Origin: JBGCDD01 sp045105075
GTDB taxonomy: Bacteria > Pseudomonadota > Alphaproteobacteria > Rhodobacterales > Rhodobacteraceae
Reading direction: 5' to 3'
DNA length: 11,130 nt
Assembly: GCA_045105075.1 (NCBI GenBank)
Contig: JBGCDD010000112.1
Coordinates: 1 to 11,130 of the forward strand
Shown: one piece after another, positions 1 through 6,751 of the stretch
Layout: each line of letters opens with the position of its first letter
Numbering within the stretch: position 1 is the stretch's first letter
Notes under the pieces: generated by a model
Told to the model about the DNA's origin: nothing
Database searches by the model: none
The model's input: the letters and a program-made list of their open reading frames with translations, nothing else
Position numbers and translations under genes: made by a program

Positions 1-600
1 GAAGATGGATCGGTTGCGGTAGGCTGGGATTTTGATGTCATGCATGAAACCAAGGGCTTGATAGATTTCTTCCAACGCGATCGAGTCGGCTTCGGAATTT
101 CGCATCGAACGGGAAAATGCGATGATGCCACGGTTGATCACGGCCCCTTTGCGCACTGAAATCACCGTGGCATTTCCCACGCGGCGTCCGTCCAACCCGC
201 TTTCTTGTGTTGCACGCATGCGGTGGCCTTGCGCCGAATTGACCATATAGATGGCAATGTTGGCTGCTTCGCCGGGTTTGCGCCATCGCAGCCGGGCTTT
301 GGAGCGCTGTCCGTTGATATCTTGGATCGCGCGGTCATTGGAGCGACGCAAAAGCGCAGCCTTTTTGGTGGGATAGCCGTTTTGCACCATCGCGATGGAC
401 ACGGTCAGATCGCGCACTTGCGATTGTGGCCAAGCGCGATGAGGTTTTGCGCAGGCGGGTCCAGGCTTGGCGCCGCACGAGACCAAACTGTAAAAGGCAT
501 CATCAGGTAAGGGCCCCGTGCTGGGGATCGCATCGGCAAGGGCGGTGTTGGTAAACAGGATCATCGCCGTGCTGATCAGCCACATCCGGCAGGATGTCAT
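1..600 (-). CDS. Secreted DUF2927-like protein, 3' end cut by window edge
   Basis: An open frame of 200 codons runs from the ATG at 600-598 to base 1 without a stop, so the C-terminus is missing. The first 22 residues form a classical Sec signal peptide: a short Cys/Arg start, a hydrophobic core (WLISTAMILF), and an ALA cleavage site before Asp23. The mature protein is therefore predicted to be periplasmic or exported. Two cysteines (42 and 50) could form a disulfide. The region LEEIYQALGFMHD (176-188) followed by SIF at the edge resembles the EE-x-x-QALG...ND...S(I/V)F signature of DUF2927 proteins of Rhodobacteraceae. NIAIYMV (114-120) fits the family's preceding strand. The family has no known biochemical function. 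The start codon overlaps the mtnP stop as ATGA, so translation is probably coupled. The signal peptide and frame are read directly. The DUF2927 assignment is from memory and only moderately sure. Confidence 0.72.
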   Translation of the reverse strand, partial: MTSCRMWLISTAMILFTNTALADAIPSTGPLPDDAFYSLVSCGAKPGPACAKPHRAWPQSQVRDLTVSIAMVQNGYPTKKAALLRRSNDRAIQDINGQRSKARLRWRKPGEAANIAIYMVNSAQGHRMRATQESGLDGRRVGNATVISVRKGAVINRGIIAFSRSMRNSEADSIALEEIYQALGFMHDIKIPAYRNRSIF

Positions 601-1481
601 GCCAGCACGCGCGCGGTGATCGCATCTAGCTTGGCCATCAGCGCTGGGTCGCGGGCTTCGGGGGCTGTCATCAAAGCAAATTCCAGCGCTCGGTCACAGC
701 CATTCGGACAGGGCGCGCGCTCGGCCCCCAACATTGTTGGCAGGCGGGTGATCAGATCGCGGGCTTTGCTGGCATTGCCGGTGAGTGTGGCGATGATTTG
801 CGTCACGTCAACTTCGCCGTGATCAGGATGCCAGCTGTCATAGTCTGTGATCATGGCGACGCTGGCATAGCAAAGCTCGGCTTCGCGGGCCAGCTTGGCC
901 TCGGGCATATTGGTCATGCCGATGACATCGCAGCCCCAGCTTTCGCGGTACATTTTGCTTTCGGCAAGCGAGGAAAACTGCGGCCCTTCCATGGCCAGAT
1001 ATGTGCCGCCGTTGTGCACTGTGATGCCGGCGTCTTGTGCCGCTGTAAGGCAGGCGTCGCCCAGTCGCGGGCATGTGGGATGCGCGACACTGACGTGACC
1101 TACACAGCCGGTGCCAAAGAACGATTTCTCGCGCGCGAAAGTGCGGTCAATGAATTGATCTACAATGACAAAATCACCTGGTGCCATCGTTTCGCGAAAG
1201 GATCCACAGGCCGAAACGCTGATCACATCTGTGACGCCCAGCCGTTTCAGCGCGTCGATATTTGCGCGGTAGGGCACCGTTGTGGGCGAGTGCACGTGGC
1301 CGCGACCGTGACGTGGCAGAAACGCCATATCAACGCCATTTAATGTCCCAGTCAGGATGGCATCGGACGGCGCGCCCCAAGGGCTGTCGACAGTGACCCA
1401 AGTCGCGCCCTCCAGCCCGTCGATGTCATAGAGCCCAGAGCCGCCGATGACGGCGATTTTCGTATGTGTCATGTTGCTCAT
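597..1481 (-). CDS. mtnP: S-methyl-5'-thioadenosine phosphorylase
   Basis: This 294-residue cytosolic enzyme is predicted to split 5'-methylthioadenosine with phosphate into adenine and 5-methylthioribose-1-phosphate, the first step of methylthio/adenine salvage. The PNP/UDP phosphorylase family fold is clear. GGSGLYD (13-19) and RHGRGH (57-62) form the phosphate site. SACGSFRE (90-97) and GDFVIVDQFIDRT (102-114) follow. MEGPQFSSLAES (164-175) and GMTNMPEAKLAREAE (188-202) bind substrate. TDYDSW (212-217) carries the Asp typical of MTA phosphorylase rather than the Asn of guanosine/inosine phosphorylases. The length matches the family. EGPQFS has Gln where human MTAP has Arg. Two starts are possible, at 1481 and three codons inside at 1472. 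An AAAGG lies only 3 bases before the first and 12 before the second, so neither is decisive. A DUF2927-like gene follows with a 4-base overlap. Upstream is a long divergent non-coding region that should hold its promoter. Confidence 0.96.
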   Translation of the reverse strand: MSNMTHTKIAVIGGSGLYDIDGLEGATWVTVDSPWGAPSDAILTGTLNGVDMAFLPRHGRGHVHSPTTVPYRANIDALKRLGVTDVISVSACGSFRETMAPGDFVIVDQFIDRTFAREKSFFGTGCVGHVSVAHPTCPRLGDACLTAAQDAGITVHNGGTYLAMEGPQFSSLAESKMYRESWGCDVIGMTNMPEAKLAREAELCYASVAMITDYDSWHPDHGEVDVTQIIATLTGNASKARDLITRLPTMLGAERAPCPNGCDRALEFALMTAPEARDPALMAKLDAITARVLA

Positions 1482-1958
1482 GGGCCTTTGTTTGAAACGG
1501 AAATTCCGGGAGAGTTTATCGCCGTGACCTCATGGCGCAACCGGCAATAACGTGGTGTTAAGAGAGCGTGCGCTATGGTGCGGCAAAATGGCGATATTGG
1601 GGTGCGATTTGGCCAGGAATTGCCTCTGATTTGAGCCGGTGCGCTGTTTTTCGAAGAGCCAAAGGGTAAAACTAATGCGATCGGGTCAACATTGGGCGAT
1701 TGGACGTGCAAGTTGGGCGCTTGCGTGGCACGTCTTTTTGCGCGTCCGCGTCGCCCAGTTGGCGGTGGTCTGTGCATCCCAAGTTGCGATATCAGGGCGA
1801 CGTGCGGTGTTGGCTTGCCTGTTTTTAACGATCTGTGCCCCAAGATTTACCGTGCGTTCTCAAATCATCCTGATATGTGCTGGGCGCATAGCGGCTTCCC
1901 GTTGGCTTTTGTGGCCAAGACTTGGGTGCGGCCCTAGAAGAAAGGCTTTCCGCCGCCC
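1482..1958. other. Divergent intergenic region without convincing gene
   Basis: This 477-base stretch separates the divergently transcribed mtnP and SulP genes. Short open frames cross it (1639-1989 and 1692-1937 plus, 1478-1843 minus). Their products are Arg/Trp/Cys-rich or Pro/Arg-rich without recognisable motifs, and two of them overlap on the same strand. I see no tRNA-like cloverleaf and no strong direct repeats. It should contain both promoters and 5' leaders, but no -35/-10 pair stands out. A decayed gene or a small RNA cannot be excluded. Confidence 0.5.
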
Positions 1959-3614
1959 ATGGCAGACTCAAGTAGGAATTCATCAGTGACACGTTCGACA
2001 TTGGCCTCTTACGCCAAACGCATCGCTTTGCCAGATTTGCGCTGGTCTCCGGACGAGGGAATAACACCTTCGCGTTTGCGCATCGAGCTTTTGTCAGGTC
2101 TGACGGTTGCCTTGGCATTGGTTCCCGAGGCCGTGGCGTTTGCTTTCGTGGCAGGGGTGCACCCTTTGGTGGGGCTTTATGCGGCGTTTTTGGTCGGTTT
2201 GATCACGGCGCTGATTGGCGGACGGCCGGGGATGATTTCTGGTGCTACGGGGGCTTTGGCGGTTGTGATGGTGGCATTGGTTGCCCAACACGGCGTCGAA
2301 TACTTGTTTGCCACTGTTGTTTTGATGGGGCTGCTGCAAGTGTTTGCGGGCGCCATGCAATGGGGCAAGTTCATTCGACTGGTGCCGCATCCGGTGATGC
2401 TGGGTTTCGTAAACGGGCTGGCGATTGTGATCTTCTTGGCCCAGCTGTCGCAGTTCAAGGTGCCGGGAACATTGGAAAATACCGGCCATGGCATGGCTGG
2501 TGGCGAATGGCTTAGCGGTGCGCAACTGTATCTGATGCTGGCGCTTGTCGGGGCGACCATGGCGATCATCTGGGTGACGCCGCGCATCACCAAAGTGATT
2601 CCGGCGCCTCTGGCCGGCATCGGTGTTGTCGCCGCCGTTGTGATTGCATTCGGGCTTAACGTGCCTCGTGTCGGCGATCTGGCCTCGATCCAGGGCGGGC
2701 TTCCCAGCTGGCACATCCCAATGGTGCCGCTGAACTGGGAAACCTTAGAGATCATTTTACCTTATGCGGTTATTCTGGCCGCGATTGGCTTGATTGAAAG
2801 CTTGTTAACGCTGAACCTCGTGGGCGAGATGACCGGCAAACGTGGCGGTGCGTCTCAGGAATGTATCGCGCAGGGTGTGTCAAATACAGTCACCGGATTT
2901 TTCGGTGGCATGGGCGGATGCGCTATGATCGGCCAGTCGATGATCAACGTGAAGTCCGGTGGGCGCACACGCATCGCGGGCATCGCAGCGGCGATGTTCT
3001 TGTTAATCTTCATCCTTTTTGCCGCGCCCGTGATCGAGCTTATTCCGTTGGCCGCTTTGGTCGGTGTCATGTTCATGGTGGTGATCGGCACCTTTGCCTG
3101 GAACAGCTTGACGATATTGCGCAAAGTGCCGCTGACGGATGCGTTCGTTATTTTGCTGGTGACCGTGGTGACCGTGATGGAAGATCTCGCGGTGGCGGTT
3201 GTTGTGGGGGTGATTGTTTCGGCGCTCGCCTATGCCTGGAACAACGCGCGGCGCATTCATGCCAAAACCTATAACACACCCGAGGGCGCACGGGTTTATC
3301 AGGTGCAAGGGCCCTTGTTCTTTGGGTCTTCCGAGGGGTTTTCGGAACTGTTTGATCCCAAAGGTGATCCGAAATCGGTGATTGTTGACTTCGCCGACAG
3401 CCGCGTGGTCGATCAATCCGCCTTGCAGGCGATTGAAGCCGTGGCGTTGAAATACGAGGCGGAAGGCAAGCAAATCCAGCTGCGCCATCTCAGCCGGGAC
3501 TGTCATCGGCTTTTGAATAGAGCAGGCCACCTGATGGTCGATAGTGATGATGACCCCGATTATGAGGTGGCCGTCAATTATTCGGTGCGCACAGGCATCC
3601 TGGGGTCGCACTGA
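1959..3614 (+). CDS. SulP family anion transporter with C-terminal STAS domain
   Basis: This 551-residue inner-membrane protein has the full SulP (SLC26-like) architecture. A polar N-terminus of about 45 residues precedes a hydrophobic core of many membrane segments (about 45-425). It opens with the signature LTVALALVPEAVAFAFVAG and continues GGRPGMISGATGALAVV, then PHPVMLGFVNGLAIVIFLAQ. A cytoplasmic STAS domain occupies about 440-535 (VYQVQGPLFFGSSEGF...VDQSALQAIE). Its phospho-loop reads D485-Q486-S487-A, keeping the Ser found in anti-sigma-antagonist STAS domains. The family moves sulfate, bicarbonate, C4-dicarboxylates or other anions by proton/sodium symport or exchange. Substrate cannot be read from sequence, and there is no cysteine-biosynthesis or carboxysome gene nearby to suggest one. 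The start is ambiguous: ATG 1959 or GTG 1986, the latter with better AGGA spacing. A terminator follows the stop, so it is probably monocistronic. Confidence 0.94.
   Translation: MADSSRNSSVTRSTLASYAKRIALPDLRWSPDEGITPSRLRIELLSGLTVALALVPEAVAFAFVAGVHPLVGLYAAFLVGLITALIGGRPGMISGATGALAVVMVALVAQHGVEYLFATVVLMGLLQVFAGAMQWGKFIRLVPHPVMLGFVNGLAIVIFLAQLSQFKVPGTLENTGHGMAGGEWLSGAQLYLMLALVGATMAIIWVTPRITKVIPAPLAGIGVVAAVVIAFGLNVPRVGDLASIQGGLPSWHIPMVPLNWETLEIILPYAVILAAIGLIESLLTLNLVGEMTGKRGGASQECIAQGVSNTVTGFFGGMGGCAMIGQSMINVKSGGRTRIAGIAAAMFLLIFILFAAPVIELIPLAALVGVMFMVVIGTFAWNSLTILRKVPLTDAFVILLVTVVTVMEDLAVAVVVGVIVSALAYAWNNARRIHAKTYNTPEGARVYQVQGPLFFGSSEGFSELFDPKGDPKSVIVDFADSRVVDQSALQAIEAVALKYEAEGKQIQLRHLSRDCHRLLNRAGHLMVDSDDDPDYEVAVNYSVRTGILGSH
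1974..1977 (+). promoter_or_regulatory. Possible ribosome binding site for an alternative SulP start
   Basis: AGGA lies 8 bases before an in-frame GTG at 1986 (codon 10 of the longer reading). The ATG at 1959 has only an AAAGG 13 bases upstream, which is far for an SD site. The GTG at 1986 may therefore be the true transporter start, shortening the N-terminus by nine polar residues. Confidence 0.35.
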
Positions 3615-3635
3615 CTGTTGCCAAACGGAGCGCGC

Positions 3636-3657
3636 TGGCGCGCGCACGCCATTTTTT
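3636..3657 (+). terminator. Probable intrinsic terminator of the SulP gene
   Basis: Twenty-one bases after the transporter stop, TGGCG (3636-3640) pairs with CGCCA (3647-3651) around a 6-base loop. It is followed directly by six T residues (3652-3657). Stem, loop and T-tract fit a Rho-independent terminator in the plus direction. The stem is short (5 bp), and the same left arm can also enter a longer pairing with 3665-3675. Confidence 0.6.
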
Positions 3658-3675
3658 GTCAGCTTGCGCGCGCCA
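3636..3675. repeat. 11-bp perfect inverted repeat between convergent genes
   Basis: TGGCGCGCGCA at 3636-3646 is the exact reverse complement of 3665-3675, with an 18-base spacer containing the T-tract. It sits in the 67-base gap between the convergent SulP and flavin reductase genes. As RNA from either strand it could form a strong hairpin. It lacks a T-tract on the minus strand, so its role in ending the flavin reductase transcript is uncertain. Confidence 0.55.
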
Positions 3676-3681
3676 TTGTGC

Positions 3682-4290
3682 CTATTTTTCGCCAGGTCGG
3701 GTCAGTTCGAAAAGATCGGTGACGCGGGTGTAGTCGCGATACCCCAAGCGGGCCAGCGGTTGAAATGTGGTCACATCAAAGCGGCCATCGCGCAGACAAT
3801 TGTCACGAATGTGCACCCCGGTGACCTCGCCCAAAACCAGCTTATTCACGGCGCCGGGCAGGGTAATCACTTGGGTGAGTTTGCACTCCAGGGCGGCCGG
3901 GGCATTGGCCACGCGTGCGCAGTTGATCGTCTCGCATTCAATGCGTTCCAGTCCGGCTTTGGCAAATTCATCGACGTCTTTGTCCCAATCACCGGAACTG
4001 TCATTCATTGCGTCGCGGGCCCCGTATTCCACGATGTTCACGCAAAACACTTCGGTTTCCAGAATGTTGGCGACGCTGTCTTTGGTGCGGTCCTGATCGG
4101 GTTTTTCGCCGGTTGAGGAAAACATCACCTGCGGCGGCACATAGGCGATGGCGTTGAAAAACGAATAGGGCGCGAGGCGCTGTAGGCCGGCAGAGCGGCG
4201 AGTAGGGAACGAGTGAAGAGCGCGGGGGGCGCCGAATCCGTAGAAAGGGTAGTGGGGCAGGCCGTGGCCGTCCTCGGGGCGATAGAACAT
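3682..4290 (-). CDS. Flavin reductase-like FMN-binding protein (sequence suspect near N-terminus)
   Basis: This 202-residue protein belongs to the flavin reductase-like (split-barrel, DIM6/NTAB-type) family. Members bind FMN and usually reduce flavin with NAD(P)H for a partner oxygenase; the partner and substrate here are unknown. Family features are MFYRPEDGHGLPH at the start, LAPYSFFNAIAYVPPQVMF (39-57), TKDSVANI, FCVNIVEY (82-89), LVLGEVTGVH and PLARLGYRDY near the end. The start ATG has a good GGAGAG 4 bases upstream. Residues 17-38 are wrong for the family. Where relatives have a stretch like APRPIGWISTRGADG, this reads APRALHSFPTRRSAG. HSFPTRRS is the well-known conceptual translation of an Illumina adapter. 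The frame is intact and the length unchanged, so the gene was probably normal and the base calls are corrupted. Family identity is secure. No partner oxygenase is encoded nearby. Confidence 0.9.
   Translation of the reverse strand: MFYRPEDGHGLPHYPFYGFGAPRALHSFPTRRSAGLQRLAPYSFFNAIAYVPPQVMFSSTGEKPDQDRTKDSVANILETEVFCVNIVEYGARDAMNDSSGDWDKDVDEFAKAGLERIECETINCARVANAPAALECKLTQVITLPGAVNKLVLGEVTGVHIRDNCLRDGRFDVTTFQPLARLGYRDYTRVTDLFELTRPGEK
4184..4241. other. Illumina-adapter-like segment, probable sequencing artefact
   Basis: Read on the plus strand, these 58 bases align without gaps to the reverse complement of the Illumina universal (P5/Read 1) adapter, which I know from memory. I count about 44 of 58 identities and 26 of 33 in the Read 1 part (4184-4216), including an exact GTAGGGAA run. 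Several mismatches match what the native gene would be expected to carry, suggesting a consensus blended from adapter-bearing and genuine reads. The segment lies wholly within the flavin reductase gene. Confidence 0.7.
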
Positions 4291-4354
4291 GGGTCTCTCC
4301 GGTTGTTTGCCCCAGCCTTAGCGCCGTGTTAGGGCGAATTCCAACGGATTGCGC

Positions 4355-4358
4355 AGGA
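4355..4358 (+). promoter_or_regulatory. Ribosome binding site favouring a TTG start for the GNAT gene
   Basis: AGGA is placed 9 bases before the in-frame TTG at 4368. The upstream GTG at 4326 has no purine-rich SD sequence in front of it. This decides for the shorter reading of the acetyltransferase gene. Confidence 0.45.
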
Positions 4359-4367
4359 TACCCCCGA

Positions 4368-4856
4368 TTGATCGAGATTTGCCCGGAAACCGCTGACGAC
4401 TGGTGGGAGGTCGAGGCGCTGTATGATTTGTGTTTCGCGCCCGGGCGCGAGGCGCTGTCATCCTATCGGCTGCGCGATGGCGTACCGGCGGTGGCTGGTT
4501 TGTGCCAGGTGGCGCGCGAGAACGGGATACTGGCCGGCGCAATTCGGTTTTGGCCGGTTCGGGTTGGCGGTGCCGAGGTGGTTTTGCTGGGTCCGATCGC
4601 TGTCCATCCGACCCATCAGGGCGAAGGTTTGGGCGCGGCTTTGATTCGTGATGGGTTGGACAGTGCGCGTATGGCAGGCTGGACGCGGGTTATGTTGGTG
4701 GGTGATGCGCCGTATTACGCGCGTTTCGGGTTTTCGCGCCTGAAGGATGTGATGATGCCGCCGCCTACCAATCCAGAGCGTGTTTTGGGCCATGCTTTGC
4801 AAGACGGGGCCTGGGATCGCGTCACGGGGCCGGTGCGTGGCTGGATCGAACATTGA
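4368..4856 (+). CDS. GNAT family N-acetyltransferase
   Basis: This is a cytosolic Gcn5-related acetyltransferase of about 162 residues that transfers acetyl from acetyl-CoA to an amine. The substrate is not identifiable. GNAT motif A is clear: VLLGPIAVHPTHQGEGLGAAL, where the Q-G-E-G-L-G-A loop holds the CoA pyrophosphate. Motif B is YYARFGFSRL. The middle AGAIRFWPVRVG is the beta strand bearing the family's central sheet. The start is uncertain. A GTG at 4326 gives 14 more residues (GRIPTDCAGYPR...) that do not look like a conserved domain and lack an SD site. The TTG at 4368 has AGGA 9 bases upstream and leads straight into IEICPETADDWWEVEALYD, where the domain appears to begin. I chose TTG. 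It is divergent from the flavin reductase gene, so the two share a short promoter region (4291-4367). The EcsC-like gene follows after 48 bases and could be co-transcribed. Confidence 0.88.
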   Translation: MIEICPETADDWWEVEALYDLCFAPGREALSSYRLRDGVPAVAGLCQVARENGILAGAIRFWPVRVGGAEVVLLGPIAVHPTHQGEGLGAALIRDGLDSARMAGWTRVMLVGDAPYYARFGFSRLKDVMMPPPTNPERVLGHALQDGAWDRVTGPVRGWIEH

Positions 4857-4904
4857 AAAACGCGCCGCGAGACACAATGTTAAGTCTCACAAGGAGAAAG
4901 CGGC

Positions 4905-5663
4905 ATGAGCGATATCGTCACCCATATTCCGGTCGATCTGGACAGCGAGCTTGACAAGATTGCGCAGAGGTATCGTGGCGCAAGTGGGGCGGGCATGAAG
5001 CTGTTATCGATGCTGGGTGGACAGGCGGAAAGCCTTTTGGAAAGACTGCCCAGACCTGTGCGTGATGGGCTTAACGGCGCCACCGAGCGGGCCTTGAAGC
5101 TCTCGATGCAGGCGGCGCAATCCAGTCGTGGCGCGGTGCCGGATCAAAAACCTTGGGTGAACACCGCCGTGAGCACGGCGATGGGGGCCGCTGGCGGATT
5201 TGGCGGATTGCCCACGGCTTTGGTCGAATTGCCTGCGACGACGACCATTTTATTGCGCTCAATTCAGGGCGTCGCGGCGGAACACGGTTTTGATCCTGCG
5301 GCCGAAAATGTTCAGTTTGACAGTTTGCGGGTGTTTGCAGCTGCCGGACCGTTGGCGCACGATGATGGCGGAGATTTGGGCTTCATGTCTGTTCGCCTGA
5401 CGCTCACGGGCGGGGCGATGCACAAATTGATGGCCACGGTTGCGCCTCGCCTTGCCACGGTTTTGGGCCAAAAGTTGGCCGCGCAAACTGTGCCTGTTTT
5501 GGGCGCCGTGGCTGGCGCGTCTGCCAATTACGTCTTTACCAGCTATTACCAACACATGGCGCATGTCCATTTTGGTCTGCGTAGGCTGGCGATTGATACG
5601 GGCACCAGCGAGGCGGAATTAACCCGGCTTTTGTCGCAGCGATTGCAGCCTGCGTTGGCATGA
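4905..5663 (+). CDS. EcsC family protein
   Basis: This 252-residue protein matches the EcsC family, named after the third gene of the Bacillus ecs operon. Its biochemical function is unknown. The hallmark is the Gly/Ala-rich stretch TAMGAAGGFGGLPTALVELP, followed by TTILLRSIQGVAAEHGFD and FDSLRVFAAAGPLA. A second Ala/Gly/Val-rich region (APRLATVLGQKLA...VPVLGAVAGASANYVF) could be membrane-associated or amphipathic. No signal peptide is visible. An excellent ribosome site, AAGGAG at 4891-4896, lies 8 bases before the ATG, predicting strong translation. Unlike Bacillus ecsC it is not next to ABC transporter genes. Neighbours are a GNAT gene 48 bases upstream and a Nudix gene 129 bases downstream. 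The family call is confident; a role cannot be inferred. Confidence 0.88.
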   Translation: MSDIVTHIPVDLDSELDKIAQRYRGASGAGMKLLSMLGGQAESLLERLPRPVRDGLNGATERALKLSMQAAQSSRGAVPDQKPWVNTAVSTAMGAAGGFGGLPTALVELPATTTILLRSIQGVAAEHGFDPAAENVQFDSLRVFAAAGPLAHDDGGDLGFMSVRLTLTGGAMHKLMATVAPRLATVLGQKLAAQTVPVLGAVAGASANYVFTSYYQHMAHVHFGLRRLAIDTGTSEAELTRLLSQRLQPALA

Positions 5664-5792
5664 CAAACCCAGCAGATCCGATCGTTTTGCAAGCATATGT
5701 GTCTTTTTGTGTGGGAAAAACGCCCCAAACCGCTGATTTGAGATGAAAACGCAGGTGCGATCTTGTAAGATGTTCAAAAAAGGCTGTGGCTG

Positions 5793-6254
5793 ATGGTCAA
5801 ACAATTGCCTATCTCGATACAGGCGTCGCACAAAAGTGATGTACGCAGCCAGTTTGCGGCACTGTGTTACCGTGTGCGCTCCGGCAAAGTTGACATTTTG
5901 TTGGTAACATCGCGACGGTCCAAGCGGTGGATCGTGCCCAAGGGGTGGCCGATGGACGGGCGCACGCCTGCGGCCAGCGCAACCCAGGAAGCCTGGGAAG
6001 AAGCAGGTGTGATTGGCAAGCCGGTTGATCGTTGTCTTGGGCTTTATTCTTATAGTAAAATCATGGACGAAGGGGTGGAATATCCTTGTGTTGCGATGAT
6101 TTATCCGGTGCGCGTGCGCCAATTGTCGCGTGATTTTCCAGAACGCGGGCAGCGGCGGCGCAAATGGTTTTCGCAGAAAAAAGCCGCCGCTCGGGTCATG
6201 GAGCCTGAGCTCGCGCGGATTTTATCGGATTTTGATCCTCGCATGTTGCGCTGA
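5793..6254 (+). CDS. Nudix hydrolase with variant Nudix box
   Basis: This 153-residue cytosolic Nudix protein resembles the alphaproteobacterial group related to diphosphoinositol-polyphosphate phosphohydrolases. WIVPKGWPMDGR (46-57) runs into the Nudix helix TQEAWEEAGV (64-73). The metal-binding core E66-x-x-E69-E70-x-G72 is intact. The first Glu of the canonical G-x5-E-x7-R-E-U-x-E-E-x-G-U box is Arg57, and the Arg before the core Glu is Gln65. Such changes alter substrate choice but need not abolish activity. Candidate substrates are nucleoside diphosphate derivatives, diadenosine polyphosphates or inositol-type pyrophosphates; none is shown. The C-terminus is basic (RGQRRRKWFSQKKAAARV). 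AAAAGG about 10 bases upstream of the ATG is the likely ribosome site. The 129-base gap upstream suggests its own promoter. Confidence 0.9.
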   Translation: MVKQLPISIQASHKSDVRSQFAALCYRVRSGKVDILLVTSRRSKRWIVPKGWPMDGRTPAASATQEAWEEAGVIGKPVDRCLGLYSYSKIMDEGVEYPCVAMIYPVRVRQLSRDFPERGQRRRKWFSQKKAAARVMEPELARILSDFDPRMLR

Positions 6255-6322
6255 CTTCTGGCTTTACTTGATCTTAGCGCAAATGCGGATATCTGGAAGA
6301 TGAGACAAATGATGAGCCTGCG

Positions 6323-6748
6323 ATGATTCAATATGCGCTGAAATGTGCTGAAGGGCATGTGTTTGACAGTTGGTTTCAGTCGGCTGAAGCCTATGACCGG
6401 TTGGCGCAATCTGGCCATGTCACGTGCTCGGTTTGTGGCGCGTCGGATGTGGACAAGGCGATTATGGCGCCTCGGGTGGGAACCGGGCGCGAGGCGGTGC
6501 CCGATGCGCCGCTGACTGGGCCGGTCAATCCGACCGAAAAAGCACTGGCCGAAATGCGCAGCAAGATCGAAAAAGAATCGGATTATGTCGGCGGCGCCTT
6601 TGCAAGCGAGGCGCGTGCGATGCATTTGGGCGATGCCCCCAAGCGCGCGATATACGGCGAGGCGGGGCTGGATGAGGCGCGCAAATTGATTGATGACGGG
6701 ATCAAAGTGGCGCCATTGCCCTTTGTGCCCAACAGAAAGACCAATTGA
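6323..6748 (+). CDS. DUF1178 family protein (zinc-ribbon-like)
   Basis: This 141-residue protein shows the DUF1178 pattern from end to end. The opening is MIQYALKCAEGHVFDSWF. It has Cys8, His12 and a CSVC knuckle (Cys35, Cys38) that could bind zinc, then DKAIMAPRV, a variable linker, SDYVGGAFASEARAMHLG, and the closing IYGEAGLDEARKLIDDGI with VAPLPFVP. The function of this proteobacterial family is unknown. The start fits the family's usual MI-x-Y beginning, although no strong SD site precedes it. The gene is separated by only 3 bases from the following dehydrogenase, which implies one transcript and probably coupled translation. Confidence 0.93.
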   Translation: MIQYALKCAEGHVFDSWFQSAEAYDRLAQSGHVTCSVCGASDVDKAIMAPRVGTGREAVPDAPLTGPVNPTEKALAEMRSKIEKESDYVGGAFASEARAMHLGDAPKRAIYGEAGLDEARKLIDDGIKVAPLPFVPNRKTN

Positions 6749-6751
6749 AAC

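Noticed and set aside
1478..1843. 121-codon minus-strand frame overlapping the mtnP start
   Set aside because: The product is rich in Pro, Arg and Ser with no domain signature. It sits on the probable mtnP leader and looks like chance.
1639..1989. 116-codon plus-strand frame upstream of the SulP gene
   Set aside because: Its Arg/Trp/Ala-rich product has no recognisable motif. It overlaps another frame (1692-1937) and runs into the start of the transporter gene. It may be a chance frame in GC-rich DNA.
2094..2755. Long minus-strand frames antisense to the SulP gene
   Set aside because: They mirror the transporter coding sequence and encode Gln/His/Asn- or Thr/Pro-rich strings, as expected of shadow frames. 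The plus-strand protein is unmistakable.
4869..4888. GAGAC/GTCTC 5-bp hairpin before the EcsC ribosome site
   Set aside because: The stem is short, the 10-base loop is unstructured, and it does not cover AAGGAG at 4891-4896. Too weak to call regulatory.
6268..6295. Promoter-like TTGATC, 16-base spacer, TATCTG upstream of the DUF1178 gene
   Set aside because: Only about four and three of six bases match the -35 and -10 consensus. Similar matches arise by chance, so it is not listed as a feature.
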